Assembly (NCBI GenBank): GCA_039619475.1
Contig: CM077115.1
Coordinates: 238,177,692 to 238,241,691, forward strand
DNA: 64,000 nt
Reading direction: 5' to 3'
Source: Icerya purchasi
Taxonomy: Eukaryota; Arthropoda; Insecta; Hemiptera; Monophlebidae
The position numbers and the translations under genes are program-made. This document shows positions 1 to 10,941 of this stretch, one piece after another. How positions within the stretch are numbered: the first letter of the stretch is position 1; every line of letters starts with the position of its first letter. Below the pieces are notes generated by a model. The model was not told the origin of the DNA, made no database searches, and worked only from the letters and a program-made list of their open reading frames with translations.

Positions 1-1647
1 TATTTTTTCCAGTGATAATAGAAATATAGAACGACCGAAAATTCGGCTACTCTCTTTAACCCATAAAACCAGAGGTATTAGTTAAAGGGTTCAACAATGT
101 TCGCAGGTAATATTTTCGTCAGTGATACGCTTTTTCAGACTCGTTAGCCAATCCGTATTCGCACGATAAACTCCTTTAATTTTAAAATTTTTCGGTTCCT
201 ATTTTCCGTTTATATTCTAATGAAAATTTTTGTCGCTGGTTTTTTCTGGCTATATTAAATTGAGTAAGGGAAAAGTATATATTTTTGAAGAGACTCCGTT
301 TTCCAAAAGAAAAACAAAAAAAAAAAAAAACTATTTTTCGATGACTATACGGAGTATATCCACCGATACTGCAAACGATATACTCGCGACTATCCCGCTT
401 ACTAGCGTAATTTCTCCAATAAACATAGAAAGCATCATCGGAGTCAGTATGGTCAAAAGTTATACGCAGTAATGTAAAAACGCAAAATATTCTCGTCACT
501 GCTTGCGGGCTATATAGATTTCAAGTTGGTTTCCTTTATTCGAATCTGTTATTTATTCTCGCGGGGTAATTGACGCGAGATGACAATATTTTAATTCGTC
601 GAGTAATTTAATAATTTCGAGGCTTGTTTCTTCCTCTATTCTAACGTCAAAAGGGCAAAGAATCAACTCTCTAGCCGCTATAGAACGGGCTATGGACTTG
701 AAATTTTAAAATTATTTTTCTTTCCAATATAAGTTTCCACGGTAAATAACTTTGTTGTATTAAAAATTGTATCCTCTTTTTTCACGTTGTTTGCTGACTG
801 CCGAATCTCTGTGCTTACACCGGTACTTACCGGACACTTGTTTTTTTTGTTTTTTGTTTTTTTTTTTTATTATTTTATTTTACACATGTAAAAATTTAAT
901 ATGATCAGCGGTGGAAACCACCCAATTAAGTTTTGGATTCCTCCACTACACATTATACAATGATTAATCTTATCTTAAAGTACTATAATATTAATATAAA
1001 TTAATATTGGACTTCCTGTATTCCAATTTGTTTTTGACCAATTTATTGAAACTATTTCTTTTTTCCCGGTATCAATGCACCACAGTCTTCCGTTATCTCT
1101 ATATTTAGAATGTTGCATCCACTCGGGATATGACGCTGTCTTGCATCTAATGCAATTTTTCAATTTACGCTATATTAAATCTTTTGAGATAGATTTTGAA
1201 ATTTCCATGTTCCGATATGAATTGTACGTTGTAAATATTCAAGAGTATAGTGCCTGTTATTAAATCTCTCTTTAATTGTTGGAAAAGAACTTTTCGTTAT
1301 TATGACTTATCCATACCGTTTCAAACTTTTCTATATTATACTATTCACTGATAAATTTTTTGAATTTATAGAAACTCTACTGTGACCAGTATGCTTTTGA
1401 AAAAGAAAACAATGATTAAAATTAGTCCACACAATCTAAGGGCAAACAAACATAAGAAAAGCAACATACGCCATAATAATTAACATAGGTAATATTTTAA
1501 TTTTTTGTCAACATTATTTAATACTGGCCAAGTGGTTTCTTGCCAGGTCAAAAAAAAAAAAAAAAAAAAAAACCATAAAAAATGCTTCAAAGAGTGTTCA
1601 GCAGCATTTCTAATATATTTTTTGTAATGACATGTAAGTTTCCATTT
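1..1647. other. AT-rich interval without a recognised gene
   Basis: No recognisable gene, transposon protein or RNA is seen here. The stretch is AT-rich with T runs near 841-868 and an A run near 1550-1572. The short open frames on both strands, such as the overlapping pair around 182-499, have low-complexity compositions and match no family I know. They are best treated as chance frames. Confidence 0.6.
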
Positions 1648-1655
1648 ACCATAAG

Positions 1656-2068
1656 CAAGGCCGTGTCCGGAAGAGGGGGGTTACCCCTCCCCATGAGAAC
1701 TGAAATAGTAATTATAAATGCAAAAAAAAAAATCTGAAAATAATCACTGATTTAAAATAAATATTGATGATTTTTTAGGGTGTTCTTACCTACTTTTAAA
1801 AGAAAAAATATGCTCCATATTTTGAGGTACTTCATTAATATTTTATGCAAAAAATTTTTTATTACGAGTATAATTAATAACATATGTGTAATTTTTATTA
1901 ATGTTCATATATGGGGTAATTCATTTATTTACATTATTAATATATTTAAATGAAAATGATGGAAATTATTAATAGTACGAATATTAGTGAAAAATGTATT
2001 ATAAAATAAATGTGCAAAGAAAATCCCCCCCCCCCCCCCCGTTCCAAAATTCTGGGCATGGGCCCCTG
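1656..2068 (+). mobile_element. hAT-type MITE, copy 1
   Basis: This is a 413-bp non-autonomous element. It is nearly collinear, in opposite orientation, with 32811-33224. Its ends are imperfect inverted repeats: CAAGGCCGTGTCC on the left, and CAGGGGCCCATGCCC on the right read inward. The octamer ACCATAAG lies at 1648-1655 and again at 2069-2076, so the insertion has a perfect 8-bp target-site duplication, the length made by hAT transposases. The body is AT-rich and non-coding, with G-rich and C-rich subterminal runs, including 16 C at 2025-2040. The source autonomous element is not in the window. Confidence 0.92.
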
Positions 2069-2089
2069 ACCATAAGCATTTAATATGTC

Positions 2090-2344
2090 ACACGCTCGTA
2101 ACATAAGTAAAAAAAGTACAGGAGTATATCTGTTTAGTGGGCGTAAATTCTATTTCTTCGTAGAAGAAAAAATCAAGGGACCTCTTTTTTAGGTATAAAA
2201 ACCTTTTGAAGTTAAATTTTGTGCTGCCACAGATAAGCCATGGTTTTCTTATCTCGGTACTAAATTTTGAATTATAATAATTGATTTGTCAATAATATGG
2301 CAGGTGACGCTATAACCAATATAGATTAGCTTATAGTTTTATCC
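2090..2344. other. Short AT-rich interval, no gene seen
   Basis: I see no coding or RNA gene between the hAT MITE and the R1-like insert. The stretch is plain AT-rich sequence. Confidence 0.5.
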
Positions 2345-2357
2345 CGTTTGGCTTTTC

Positions 2358-2570
2358 TTTTTTTTTTTTTCCTACCCTGGGCGCGCCAGCGGCCTTGACC
2401 CAACAACATGAAAAATGATGAGTTATAACTAAATAGCCAAGCGGTCAGAAATGGAAGTCACAAAGAACAGCGGTAGCTGAATAACCGAAGGCAATGGGAA
2501 GGAAAGAATATAGGTAGCGTTAAAGGGAGTAGGAAGACCCAAAACTAGAAGTTGGGCGTAAAGAAAGGAG
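2358..2570 (-). mobile_element. 5'-truncated R1-like non-LTR retrotransposon, 3' end
   Basis: Read on the minus strand, this matches the 3' end at about 37725-37930: the end of the ORF2 C-terminal domain, then a 3' UTR containing the GCGCGCCCAGGG block, then poly(A), seen as the T run at 2358-2370. The 13-mer CGTTTGGCTTTTC flanks the insert at 2345-2357 and 2571-2583. A perfect target-site duplication with poly(A) on the downstream side is what target-primed reverse transcription leaves. The copy is far too short to be functional. Assignment to the R1/I group rests on the longer relatives at 19.2, 37.7 and 50.1 kb. Confidence 0.85.
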
Positions 2571-2583
2571 CGTTTGGCTTTTC

Positions 2584-3319
2584 GATTAAAACATGATGTT
2601 GAAAACAGATTTCCCAGAAATTCACGTATTTTATACCTAACACGAACGATTCTACTGTTGCGGTGTTATTGATGAGGCAGTGGTGTTTCGCTTAATTAGG
2701 ACCTAGTTCGAATGACTACCAACAGTTTCACTTATTCTCGGTTAATACCCATAACTTATGCGACCGAAAAAAAAAAAGAAAAACAAAAAACAAAACAAAC
2801 ATAAGGTATTTTAATAATGATATTGTTCGTCTTTTAAAAGCAAGATTACCCCTCGTTTTTACAGTTTCCTCATTACCGCTTACAATGCTATTTAAATCTC
2901 CTTTAAGTGCCCGTTGTAGACTCAACATGGCGTTTCTTCTTATTGTGTTTAGTCAATTTTTAATTTTCATCGGCTTTTTTTCGATTAATCTTTTAATGGA
3001 TGGGTTCGTTAACGAGAGCATTAGCCGAAGAAATGGGATGAAGGAGAAAATGAAATTATTCCATTTTTACAAGGTTTAACGATAGCGGATAAAAATAATC
3101 GGGGCGACAGGATTAACAGAAGCAGATGGAAATGAGAGGATAGAGAAGCACCGATAACTAGTAGAGATACAATAATAGGGAAGAATGGAAGAACGATTAT
3201 TGAGCTTCGACATCCGAATAAAACATGCAAGTCAAGAAAGAAAGTATGTGGGAGAAGAGGGAAAAGAACAGAATGAAGTAAATGCGTATGAAAATCGGGA
3301 AAATGAAATGCAGGATAAG
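2584..3319. other. Unassigned interval before the Jockey relic
   Basis: No gene is recognised. The part from about 3090 to 3320 is purine-rich and could be decayed 5' sequence of the Jockey-like element, whose zinc knuckle follows at once, but nothing in it is diagnostic. Confidence 0.4.
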
Positions 3320-3585
3320 ACTTATATTAAAGCATCTATCCTCCTGATGCTTGTATCAGCTCCAATTTGATCAAGTGTGCCAACTGCAATGGCCCTCATG
3401 CTGACAACTCCAGCGAATGTACATATTTTCATTTGTGCTCGGGAGGAAAAGAGGTCTTCTCTTCGTCAAACTGGTTTTTCTACAGTACCATAATTAAAGA
3501 CTTGCCGTTTCAATACAAATTTCCACACGGATCTTATGCGCAGGTGGCTAGACAAAATAGTCCGGCTAACGCTGAACCTTATTAG
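3320..3585 (+). pseudogene. Jockey-like ORF1 (gag) zinc-knuckle remnant
   Basis: The translation reads PPDACISSNLIKCANCNGPH and continues ADNSSECTYF, giving a C-x2-C-x4-H-x5-C zinc knuckle. About 40 residues later comes SYAQVARQ, which resembles the SYAQV motif often found behind the knuckles of insect Jockey gag proteins. ORF1 proteins of this clade bind element RNA. Only the C-terminal tip remains, and the frame upstream of the knuckle is broken. The endonuclease remnant begins about 100 bp downstream, as in intact elements. Confidence 0.75.
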
Positions 3586-3689
3586 GTAAATTTAGAAATA
3601 TTAATACGAGTAAACTTTTACGTGTAATTAAAACTTGTATTAAATGAACACGCATCGATATATTATTTTTAGTGTAATCGGGTAAGGTT

Positions 3690-4260
3690 ACGGAAATTAT
3701 AAGTAAGAATTATTTTTAACTGCGACCAATGATTATCAAGAATGACTACGTCTAGTTGCTTGGAATAAGTATAACCGATTGTAATTCATTTAACTGCCCT
3801 TTCCCTAAACCAAATTTTATTCTTCATATAACCTTTAAATGTGCCGGTTTTAAATTGTATAGAGAAGATGTTAATCGTAGAATGCTACTATTAATTATAA
3901 ACAGTGTAATATTAAACATGTCTTGCTTACCTCGTTTAGTGCACGTTCCACTGAATGTAAAAATATATTCGAAATTTTCATGTTAATCAAAATTTAAACT
4001 CGTTTGTAGTTTGCACATCGTATATAAGTCACCTAGATTTACACATAAATTTGCCGACGACGTTAGATTACTCCTTCAAGTTACATCCGAAGGTTATTTC
4101 AGTTGGCGATCTAAATGATAAAAGTCGAATATGGGGCTGCTTCAACAACAATTTAGCAGGTAATATATTGTTCAATATGTCCACTCGGGATAATTTTCAA
4201 ACTCCTCGAGAACCTACTTACTTTCCTTCTTCTAATTGGCTCCGATGCAGTATGTTTTAG
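3690..4260 (+). pseudogene. Jockey-like ORF2 endonuclease remnant
   Basis: Two blocks of an APE-type endonuclease are readable. CAGFKLYREDVNRR near 3840-3882 corresponds to the conserved 'G-[FY]-x-x-[YF]-R-x-D-R' block. ISVGDLNDKSRIWGCFNNN near 4096-4155 is the 'GDFNAKH-x-x-WG' catalytic block with Asp and Asn, followed by EPTYFPSSN, the usual 'P-T-[YH]' block. In intact elements this domain nicks target DNA to start reverse transcription. The blocks lie in two different open stretches, and the domain ends at a stop at 4258-4260 where the 'D-[LI]-D' block should follow. Confidence 0.8.
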
Positions 4261-5235
4261 ATCTCTAATTGTAGCAAAAAATATTACTGTAAATTTCCCC
4301 GTTACGATTGATCATCTCATCTCTGATTTTTACCGGTTATTAATACAATGTAAGACTTTAATAATACGGATTGGGATAGTTTCAAAAAATATATCTCAGA
4401 TAACATTTAAATCAACCAATTAAAGATAATCCCGATACTGATAGCAGGTTGAATCACTTTAGCTATTAATCTATTTACACAAAAAAAAAAAAAACACTTG
4501 TCACATGTTTCCGCAAGTTTATGTTCCGAGTTTTGTCTAGAATATAATTAAACTGGAAAACTATGTTCGAAGAATTTCTACAAAATACCGATTTTATTAT
4601 ACTGACTATCTGAAACTTGTAATGAAATTTTTAACAAAAATAGTCGTCAGGTTTGCACTTAGCAAAGCCGAAAATGATCAAACATTTCTGGCCAATGTTG
4701 TTAATACATAAGATAAAAGTTTACGGAAAGTTTGTTTGAGCTATAGTAAGAGCTATGCAGTGATTTCACCGCTATTTCATTCTGAGATCTTAACACGTAT
4801 GTTTATATCAAGCAAAAATGGAGTTGATAGCCGAGTATTACTGAAATATTCATAAAACGAGCACGCGTCTCGCGTCTACATATCAAAATAATTCAATTAC
4901 TAGTAAAACGTTTATTAACTAGTTCTGCTTTCACTAGCATTACATGTTCTTCTATTTCCCCCATTCTGAGTTTTGTTTTGCCTCGTCTATTGATATATAT
5001 TCAAGAAATCTAAAGCAAAAATTCCTTGTGCTAATGATAACATTCCGGAAATTATCTTAAATAAGATTCCACGGAAGGGGGTATACCAGAGTTAACGCAC
5101 ATAATCACATTGTGGTTCGGCTACTTTCCAAAGACCTGAAAAGTAGCCAAAATGATTGCACTACCTAAATCGGGGAGAGACTCTTCCCAAGTGAATAATA
5201 TATGTACAACCTATTAGTTTGCTTAGCGACTTAAG
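4261..5235 (+). other. Decayed linker of the Jockey-like ORF2
   Basis: No motif is clear until about 5150. This span takes the place of the linker between endonuclease and reverse transcriptase, and reads as heavily mutated sequence with stops in all frames. A fragment with the flavour of 'LPKSGRDSS', near 5162, may be the remains of the 'IPKPGK' block. Confidence 0.4.
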
Positions 5236-6150
5236 CTAGATAGCGGAAAAAGTTATATTACATAGGCTTTTCGTAAATTTACCAATAGTAATAACATACT
5301 TCCAGTGGAGCAATTTGGTTTCAGACCAGGTTATTCTACTACCTATCAAGTTGCTAGGATCGCTGATCACGCATAACTTTAATGTAAATAAACACACAGG
5401 ATTAATTCTATTTGACATTGTAAAAACATTCGCGACATGGCACGGCGGGCTGATTTACAAAATGTTAAATTGTAATTTTCCAAGATATTTAATCAAATTC
5501 ATTAGGAAGTTATTTGCGCAATAGAACCTTTTACGTTTCACTACAAGATGCGCTAAGTCAATGACCGGAACTGCCGTCGCAGTCAAGTTAGTGTGCCGGG
5601 GTCTTTTCTCTTTTCAGTTTACTTGTCCGATCTCCCTAAGTTGCAACACATGAGTATGGCTTTATATGCTGATGATACGGCCCTGTATATATTGCAGCCC
5701 ATATAAAACGTCTACTATTTATAATCGTCTGCAGCTGTACAATTCCCGGGTTTTAAAATTTTTGGAAAAATGGAACATCAGAGTTAATCTAACTAAAACA
5801 GAAGCTATATTTTTTACTCATAGATACCCCATCCTACTAGGGCAACTGAGTATTAAAGGCACCAGGACTAGCTGATCATGTTCGATATCTAGGTATAGTT
5901 CTAGATAAGAGATTATCTTCTTTTAAGGAACACTTAAAACACGCTGAAGCGAAAACAAATAGAGCTATTGTAGCCTTGTACCCAATTATTAATCGAAGAC
6001 CTTACTTAAAAACATTTCAAACAAGCTTATTTTCTATAAAAGCACCATTAGACCAATATCGGCTTATTCCGTTCCACAGAGTTCGGTGCTTGATTTCAAA
6101 CACCGATTGCAATTAATTTAAATTACTACAAAATATAGGTGTTGTCGGTG
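5236..6150 (+). pseudogene. Jockey-like ORF2 reverse transcriptase remnant
   Basis: Readable blocks in order are LPVEQFGFRPGYSTTYQVAR (about 5300-5358); HTGLILFDIVKTF (about 5395), where the catalytic Asp sits in 'D-x-x-K-[AT]-F'; WHGGLIYKMLNCNFPRYLIK (about 5440-5500), typical of Jockey; a YADDT equivalent reading MLMIR or YADDTA depending on frame (about 5667-5685); KWNIRVNLTKTEAIFFT (about 5770); and VRYLGIVLDKRLSSFKEHL (about 5880-5935). At least three frame changes separate them. The TATGCTGATGATACGGCC stretch preserves the coding sense of the active-site box. Confidence 0.85.
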
Positions 6151-6250
6151 TATTTTAAACGTTTCCCGCTGGACTAAAAATTGATAATACGCATAATTAG
6201 TTATAGTTGCTTTATGTAAAAGGACTTTATAATTAACGTAGCAAAAAAAA

Positions 6251-6557
6251 ATTTTCTTCGCTGTTCATTACGCTTATCAAGGGAATATAGGCGATTACAA
6301 TCCCGAGCAGCTGACCCGGGTGTAAATTTAAGCATCGTCGGATTAAGCACAATTTAGTTAGTCAGTAATACCGCTAAACTATTAAGTGTAACGTTTTTAA
6401 TGGTATAAATTGGCTGTAATTTTAATTATTTTGTTATACTTTTTGCTCTTTGTTTTTTGTTTTTTTTTTATAGTATTTATATTTTCGTTAACAATATATA
6501 AGCGTTCCACATTTTTTATCACTAATGCAATGTGATTAAGTCTCGAGCTAGTACGCA
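6251..6557. other. Interval without recognised gene
   Basis: AT-rich spacer between the Jockey relic and the repeat beginning at the TA run near 6560. No gene or repeat family is identified. Confidence 0.4.
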
Positions 6558-7332
6558 TTTTTTTTTTATATATATATATATATAAAAAACTCGATCCTTC
6601 GGGCCTCGGAATGGGGCAAGCCCCCTTCAACCCCAGGTCTAGTTCTTCTATAATTCTTATAGAAGAGTAAACTTTATCATTGGCTATGCCGTTCGATAAA
6701 AAAAAAATCTTTATTTACAACAACGATACAATATAATCGAATCACAGAATATATTCGAAGTTGTATTAGTTATAAAAAACTAGTCTCTTATATATGCGAC
6801 AAATTTGGTGACAAAACACTTTTCCTGATGACCTCTGCCGTAAAAATATATTACCCTCTCTGGTAGTAGTTTTAGTTTTTGAGATACTTTAGTCCAAATT
6901 TTACCTTTTAATTGACGTATTCATATCCTTTTTCTCTTCTTCTCTTTATTTTTTTTTTAATCAAATAAACATTTTGTGAATGCTGTAATCGTTATTAAAA
7001 ATTCACGAAGCAAAACAATTACAAATCTGAAGGCTTAGGTCGAGACATTTTCCATTCGAAGTTGTAGGGGGGCAATCTGGACCTAGGCAAACCATTTTAT
7101 CATGTTACTTTTTCTCGTTACTTTCTTTCGTTACATATTTCATTACATAAAATTGTGACTGGAACAAATTTCGTGACAGGACACTTTTCCCGAGGAGTTT
7201 CAATTTTCACCACCAGGGGATGTAGGAGCGCTAATATCGCATTAAATCGTAAAATGGGACAAATTTTTTTGTTCCAAATTTCGTGACAGGACAGTTTCCT
7301 GATGACCCCCCTGGCATAAAAATAGCATAGCC

Positions 7333-7393
<61 letters not shown>
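6558..7393 (-). repeat. Longer relative of the microsatellite-bounded repeat family (copy D)
   Basis: Like copies A-C, this region lies between TA runs (6562-6585 and 7337-7393). Next to the left run is ACTCGATCC, then a GGGCCTCGG and AAGCCCCC pattern, which parallels the ACTCGACC, GGCCTCGC and GCCCCTTG end of copy C at 44101-44150. Further in, 7128-7160 contains TTACATATTTCATTACATAA, nearly identical to copy C near 44309. It is about 840 bp and diverged. It also holds three imperfect repeats of a CAAATTTCGTGACAGGACA block at about 6801, 7166 and 7276. No protein is recognised. Confidence 0.5.
7337..7393. repeat. (AT)n microsatellite
   Basis: An uninterrupted AT dinucleotide run of about 57 bp at the right edge of repeat copy D. 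Confidence 0.98.
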
Positions 7394-7394
<1 letters not shown>

Positions 7395-8506
7395 TGTGTA
7401 ACTCTGTACTTAGCTAAATATACGTGTTGTATGTTCTGTTCTGTTCATTATAAGCTCCTTAATTTAAAAATGTAACAGTAATTCGTAATTTTTTGAACTT
7501 CTTAACAATGCTAAATCGTGAGCTTTCTAGCTGGTCCCGCGAGTCATTAGACATTTTGAACATATTATTAACGTCATCTGAAATAAGCCTGAAATACAAA
7601 TAGAAAAAAAAAAAAAAAAAAAACCTATTCGGAAACTGCAAAGGACCTCTGTAGTGTGGTTTTTAAGAGAATTTACAAAAAATGACAAGAATTAAGTCGC
7701 ACTAAGAAAATACAGAAAAAAAAAACCCAGCCGATATCGGCTGAAAAGCAAAAATCAAATAGGTCAAAACCGTAAAGTGTACCGCGTTTAAAAGAGTGGG
7801 CGGAATTATTACAGCAAAACCAAAATGGAATTTAGCTTTATTACGTCGAACACGTTTGTACTGGAAGTTGTAAAGGGATAATCCAGAATTCCCAAAGCTC
7901 CATCCGTTGCCGGTCTCCAGCAGTGGAAGATATTTCCGTTTCCTCCGTTCTTTATGCCGTGTAACAACTGTCGTTTTATAAAGCCGAGAAATCTTCGTGT
8001 AAACATTACGGAACGAAGAACGCACCGGCCTGATCACGATGCACCGTCTGCGTAAATAAATGTGCCCTCTAACCCAAACGAAAAATATCGCGTTTTTTCA
8101 GTAATCCGTATTCGACCTCTGAACCTGAACGGGATCGTGATAGCACGTTGTCGGTTGCTTTTGAAAGCTGATTGTTTGTAAACACCTAGCTTTCTTTGTA
8201 CAACACACACATACACACACAATAAGATCTCTACAACAGATTGCCTTGCTGTACCTCGTGAAACGTGGGGTATTGCGCTGGTATACACCGCTAATTTTCT
8301 GTCTTTTTCATGTTCGTCTCTCGCAAATACAGTCGCAGTTACGCTTCAAAAACTAATGACTTTGTTTTTTGTTTTTTGTTAAATTTACATTACCCCGGAT
8401 TTTCAAAAATAATTAGTTAGTAATGAACATTTACGGCGGCGGGAGTTACGGATAAAACGCTCAGAACTCTGCTTCGGTAATAGTACAGCGAAATTTTTAT
8501 CAGCAG

Positions 8507-8552
<46 letters not shown>

Positions 8553-10560
8553 GTATTTCGGTTTTCACTAAAGCGTGGAAATATATATATATATTATTTT
8601 TTAACTGTCGAGCAATGTTAACATTTAATAAAATTGATGAATGAGGAAATGAAATTATTTTCGGTAAATTCTCGGCTGACTCTATCTATAGCTTACGTTC
8701 TAGGTACACACGGTGTTTAGCGAAAATAAATTTATATCGCTATAAATTCCAAATTTTTCATTGGCGGATAAAGCGAAGTTAGTGCCCCGGAAAAAGTGGG
8801 TTAAGCACGTTCTGCGTGACGCCCGCATGTTTTTAGAATATCTGATTGATTGCTACGCAAGAAATTAATATATAGCGTGAAGAACTGTTTTTCGACTCAC
8901 GAATCACGCACATCATGCAAACACTGAAAACATTTACCGCCGGTCTAGAAACGTGCGTACGTTGAAATAATACGATCGCCAAAATATTTTAACTTTATCG
9001 GCAGAGTAACGCGATATTTTACGAATGTTATTTTCCCGGCGCGCCCGCAATATTTTGTCGATCGGAATAACAGTGATTCTTTTCCAGAATGTTCGATCAG
9101 CTGCGTGTAATCCGAATAAAACGCGATAAACACCACTCTAATCCGATGTGTGTAAATTAGTGTCCGCTTATTTTCACCTTGGTTCTGTGTAGTGTATTAA
9201 TTCGTAAGAAAAATTGCGATACATCACGATGTTATTACGTCGATGTCGGCTATTTCAACGACTGCATGACTGCAAAGTGCGTTTTATCCGAATTCTAACG
9301 CGCTCGCTGACGTCTATAAAAGAGCGCGTGGTGCGTACAGGGTGTTACATTTCGCAAGTTACCGCCGCAGCAGCGACTTCGAATGGCGCTGAGAGTGTCG
9401 TGTAGAATTTCGAAGTTATTTCCATTCGGCAGTACACGTTTTAAATGAGTCGTAGCGAAATAGCGCTGTTAAAAAGCAATTACGCCTCGCGATATTTAGC
9501 CGAGGGAGTAGAGTGAAGAGAACAGGGCTTCGGAATACGAGAGAATGTGTTTATAATTCATGATTTAAAAGCGCGGCAAACGGCCAAAATGGCCGAAATT
9601 CAGGCTCGAAATAATAAACAACATAGGTGTCCCGGATTAATAAGGGCCCCAGAGTCCCGGGTATGCATGTGTTCCCGGAAGAGGGGGGATTTTTGTCGCT
9701 TCGTGATAATCCCGAAAAGCGGGAAAACATTAGAAGAGCGATCGATGTTGGAGCGCAGCGGGGCAGCAGGTAAAATGGATTATTCGTTCACGGCGCCGCG
9801 TTCGCGAATCGGAATATTCTAATCCTGAGGATTTCAGCGGTTCAAAGTAAATACGTATAATTTGAATATTATTTCGCCTATTCGGTATGCAACCTGTTAA
9901 GCGTAAAAACAAAGATCGCTTTCTACTGTCACGCTTAAAAGTTCGCTCTAGCCCCTGCCCGAACCTTTAAGCAAAATGCATCATCGTAATGCCGAATTCG
10001 CTATTTCCATTTGTCGGAATTTTCTTCGTTTTTTTTTTTCGAATCCCATTTTATAAAATATTTCATTAGAAAAGAAAAAGTCTGACTTTCTTAAGATGAT
10101 AGAACGTTTTAGTTTCGGTAAATTGTGTATACTCTTTCTTTTTTCCCCCGTCGGTACGTGAAATATTATATACGTGAAATATATACGTGAAAAATCATAG
10201 TTCTCGTTAGCAGTCTCACACACGTTCGACCAAAGCCTCGTTTTATCGTGTGCAGCTTTATCCAACGTATTCGTACCAAATGCCCACTTTATTACCTGCA
10301 CAGAACCTAAACATCCCTTCTTTGCTTCCTTTTTTCCTCAAAGGCTTTTGGTCCTTCTTTATTTAACTAATTTCATAACTCTGATCTGTACTTCTTAATT
10401 AATCCTTCTCCCTTCGTGCATCTATAGTAGTCGCTAATAATAATAACAATAGTAATAATCAAATTTAAATTCAAATTCAAATTTATTTAATACCGCAGAT
10501 GCGCATTATTGTAAGAGTAGTGGTGAAAAATTTGAATACGTTATTATATACGGAAATTAA
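7394..10560. other. Relatively CpG-rich unassigned interval
   Basis: No recognised gene. From about 7700 to 9900 the sequence has visibly more CpG and fewer homopolymers than its surroundings, and it looks mostly single-copy. It contains overlapping open frames of 60-110 codons on both strands (for example minus 7702-8037 and 8034-8288, plus 9547-9822). None has a domain I recognise. A TATAAAAG box lies at 9315-9322 in a CpG-rich context. An unrecognised 5' exon or promoter of a host gene is possible but not demonstrated. A TA run lies at 8509-8548. Confidence 0.4.
8509..8548. repeat. (AT)n microsatellite
   Basis: AT dinucleotide run of about 40 bp, with a shorter satellite run at 8580-8593. 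Confidence 0.97.
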
Positions 10561-10903
10561 ATATATATATATATATATATATATTAATTACAATGTAATT
10601 CTTAGGCTACCCCCCAAAAAATGTCCCAATTTTATGTAACGTTTGTTATATTTTGTAGGATTTTTGTTATTGTTATTTAAAAAATGTCACAATTTTATGT
10701 AATGAAATATGTAACGAAAAATGTAACGAAAAAATGTCTTAATTTTATATAACGGAAGTTAAATATTAAAATAGGATTTTTGTGGTTATGTTATTTTTTG
10801 TGTGTGCTGATGCCAGTAAGAATTATGTTGTAAATTTTGATCATTTTATACAAAGTATAGAAGAGAAAGAGACAGAAATGAAAGCAAGAGGCCAAAATGG
10901 CCG

Positions 10904-10938
<35 letters not shown>
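10561..10938 (+). repeat. Microsatellite-bounded repeat, copy A
   Basis: About 380 bp shared with copies B (39272-39706) and C (44101-44488, reverse). The order is (TA)n; the small palindrome ATTACAATGTAAT; AATTCTTAGGCTACC; several AAATGTCCCAA-like units; a GTAACG/ATATGTAAC-rich segment; a short reading frame starting MLFFVC; the palindrome GGCCAAAATGGCC; and (TA)n again. Both flanking TA runs (10561-10584 and 10909-10938) recur in every copy, so they travel with the element or mark its target. Copy A lacks the CAAGGGGCACAGCCCCTTG hairpin that B and C have just before the palindrome. No known superfamily is identified. Confidence 0.85.
10782..10908 (+). pseudogene. Conserved short reading frame inside repeat copy A
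   Basis: The frame reads MVMLFFVCADASKNYVVNFD and continues HFIQSIEEKETEMKARG before running into the palindrome and the TA microsatellite. The same protein sequence, with few changes, is encoded in copies B and C. An in-frame stop lies just upstream in copies A and B, so the frame may be the end of a longer protein of an autonomous relative. No homologous family is recognised. It may instead be non-coding sequence that happens to stay open: copy B has a stop at the KARG position. Confidence 0.35.

Positions 10939-10941
<3 letters not shown>

Larger units (their letters stand above)
3320..6250 (+). mobile_element. Decayed Jockey-like non-LTR retrotransposon
   Basis: Three coding remnants occur in the order and orientation expected of a Jockey-clade element: an ORF1 gag zinc knuckle (3320-3585), an ORF2 endonuclease (about 3690-4260) and an ORF2 reverse transcriptase (about 5280-6150). 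Each is broken by stops and frameshifts, so this is an old copy. The total of about 2.9 kb against the 4-5 kb usual for the clade implies losses as well. I found no clear poly(A) tail or target-site duplication. A separate scrap of a Jockey-type reverse transcriptase is at 42350-42745. Confidence 0.82.
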
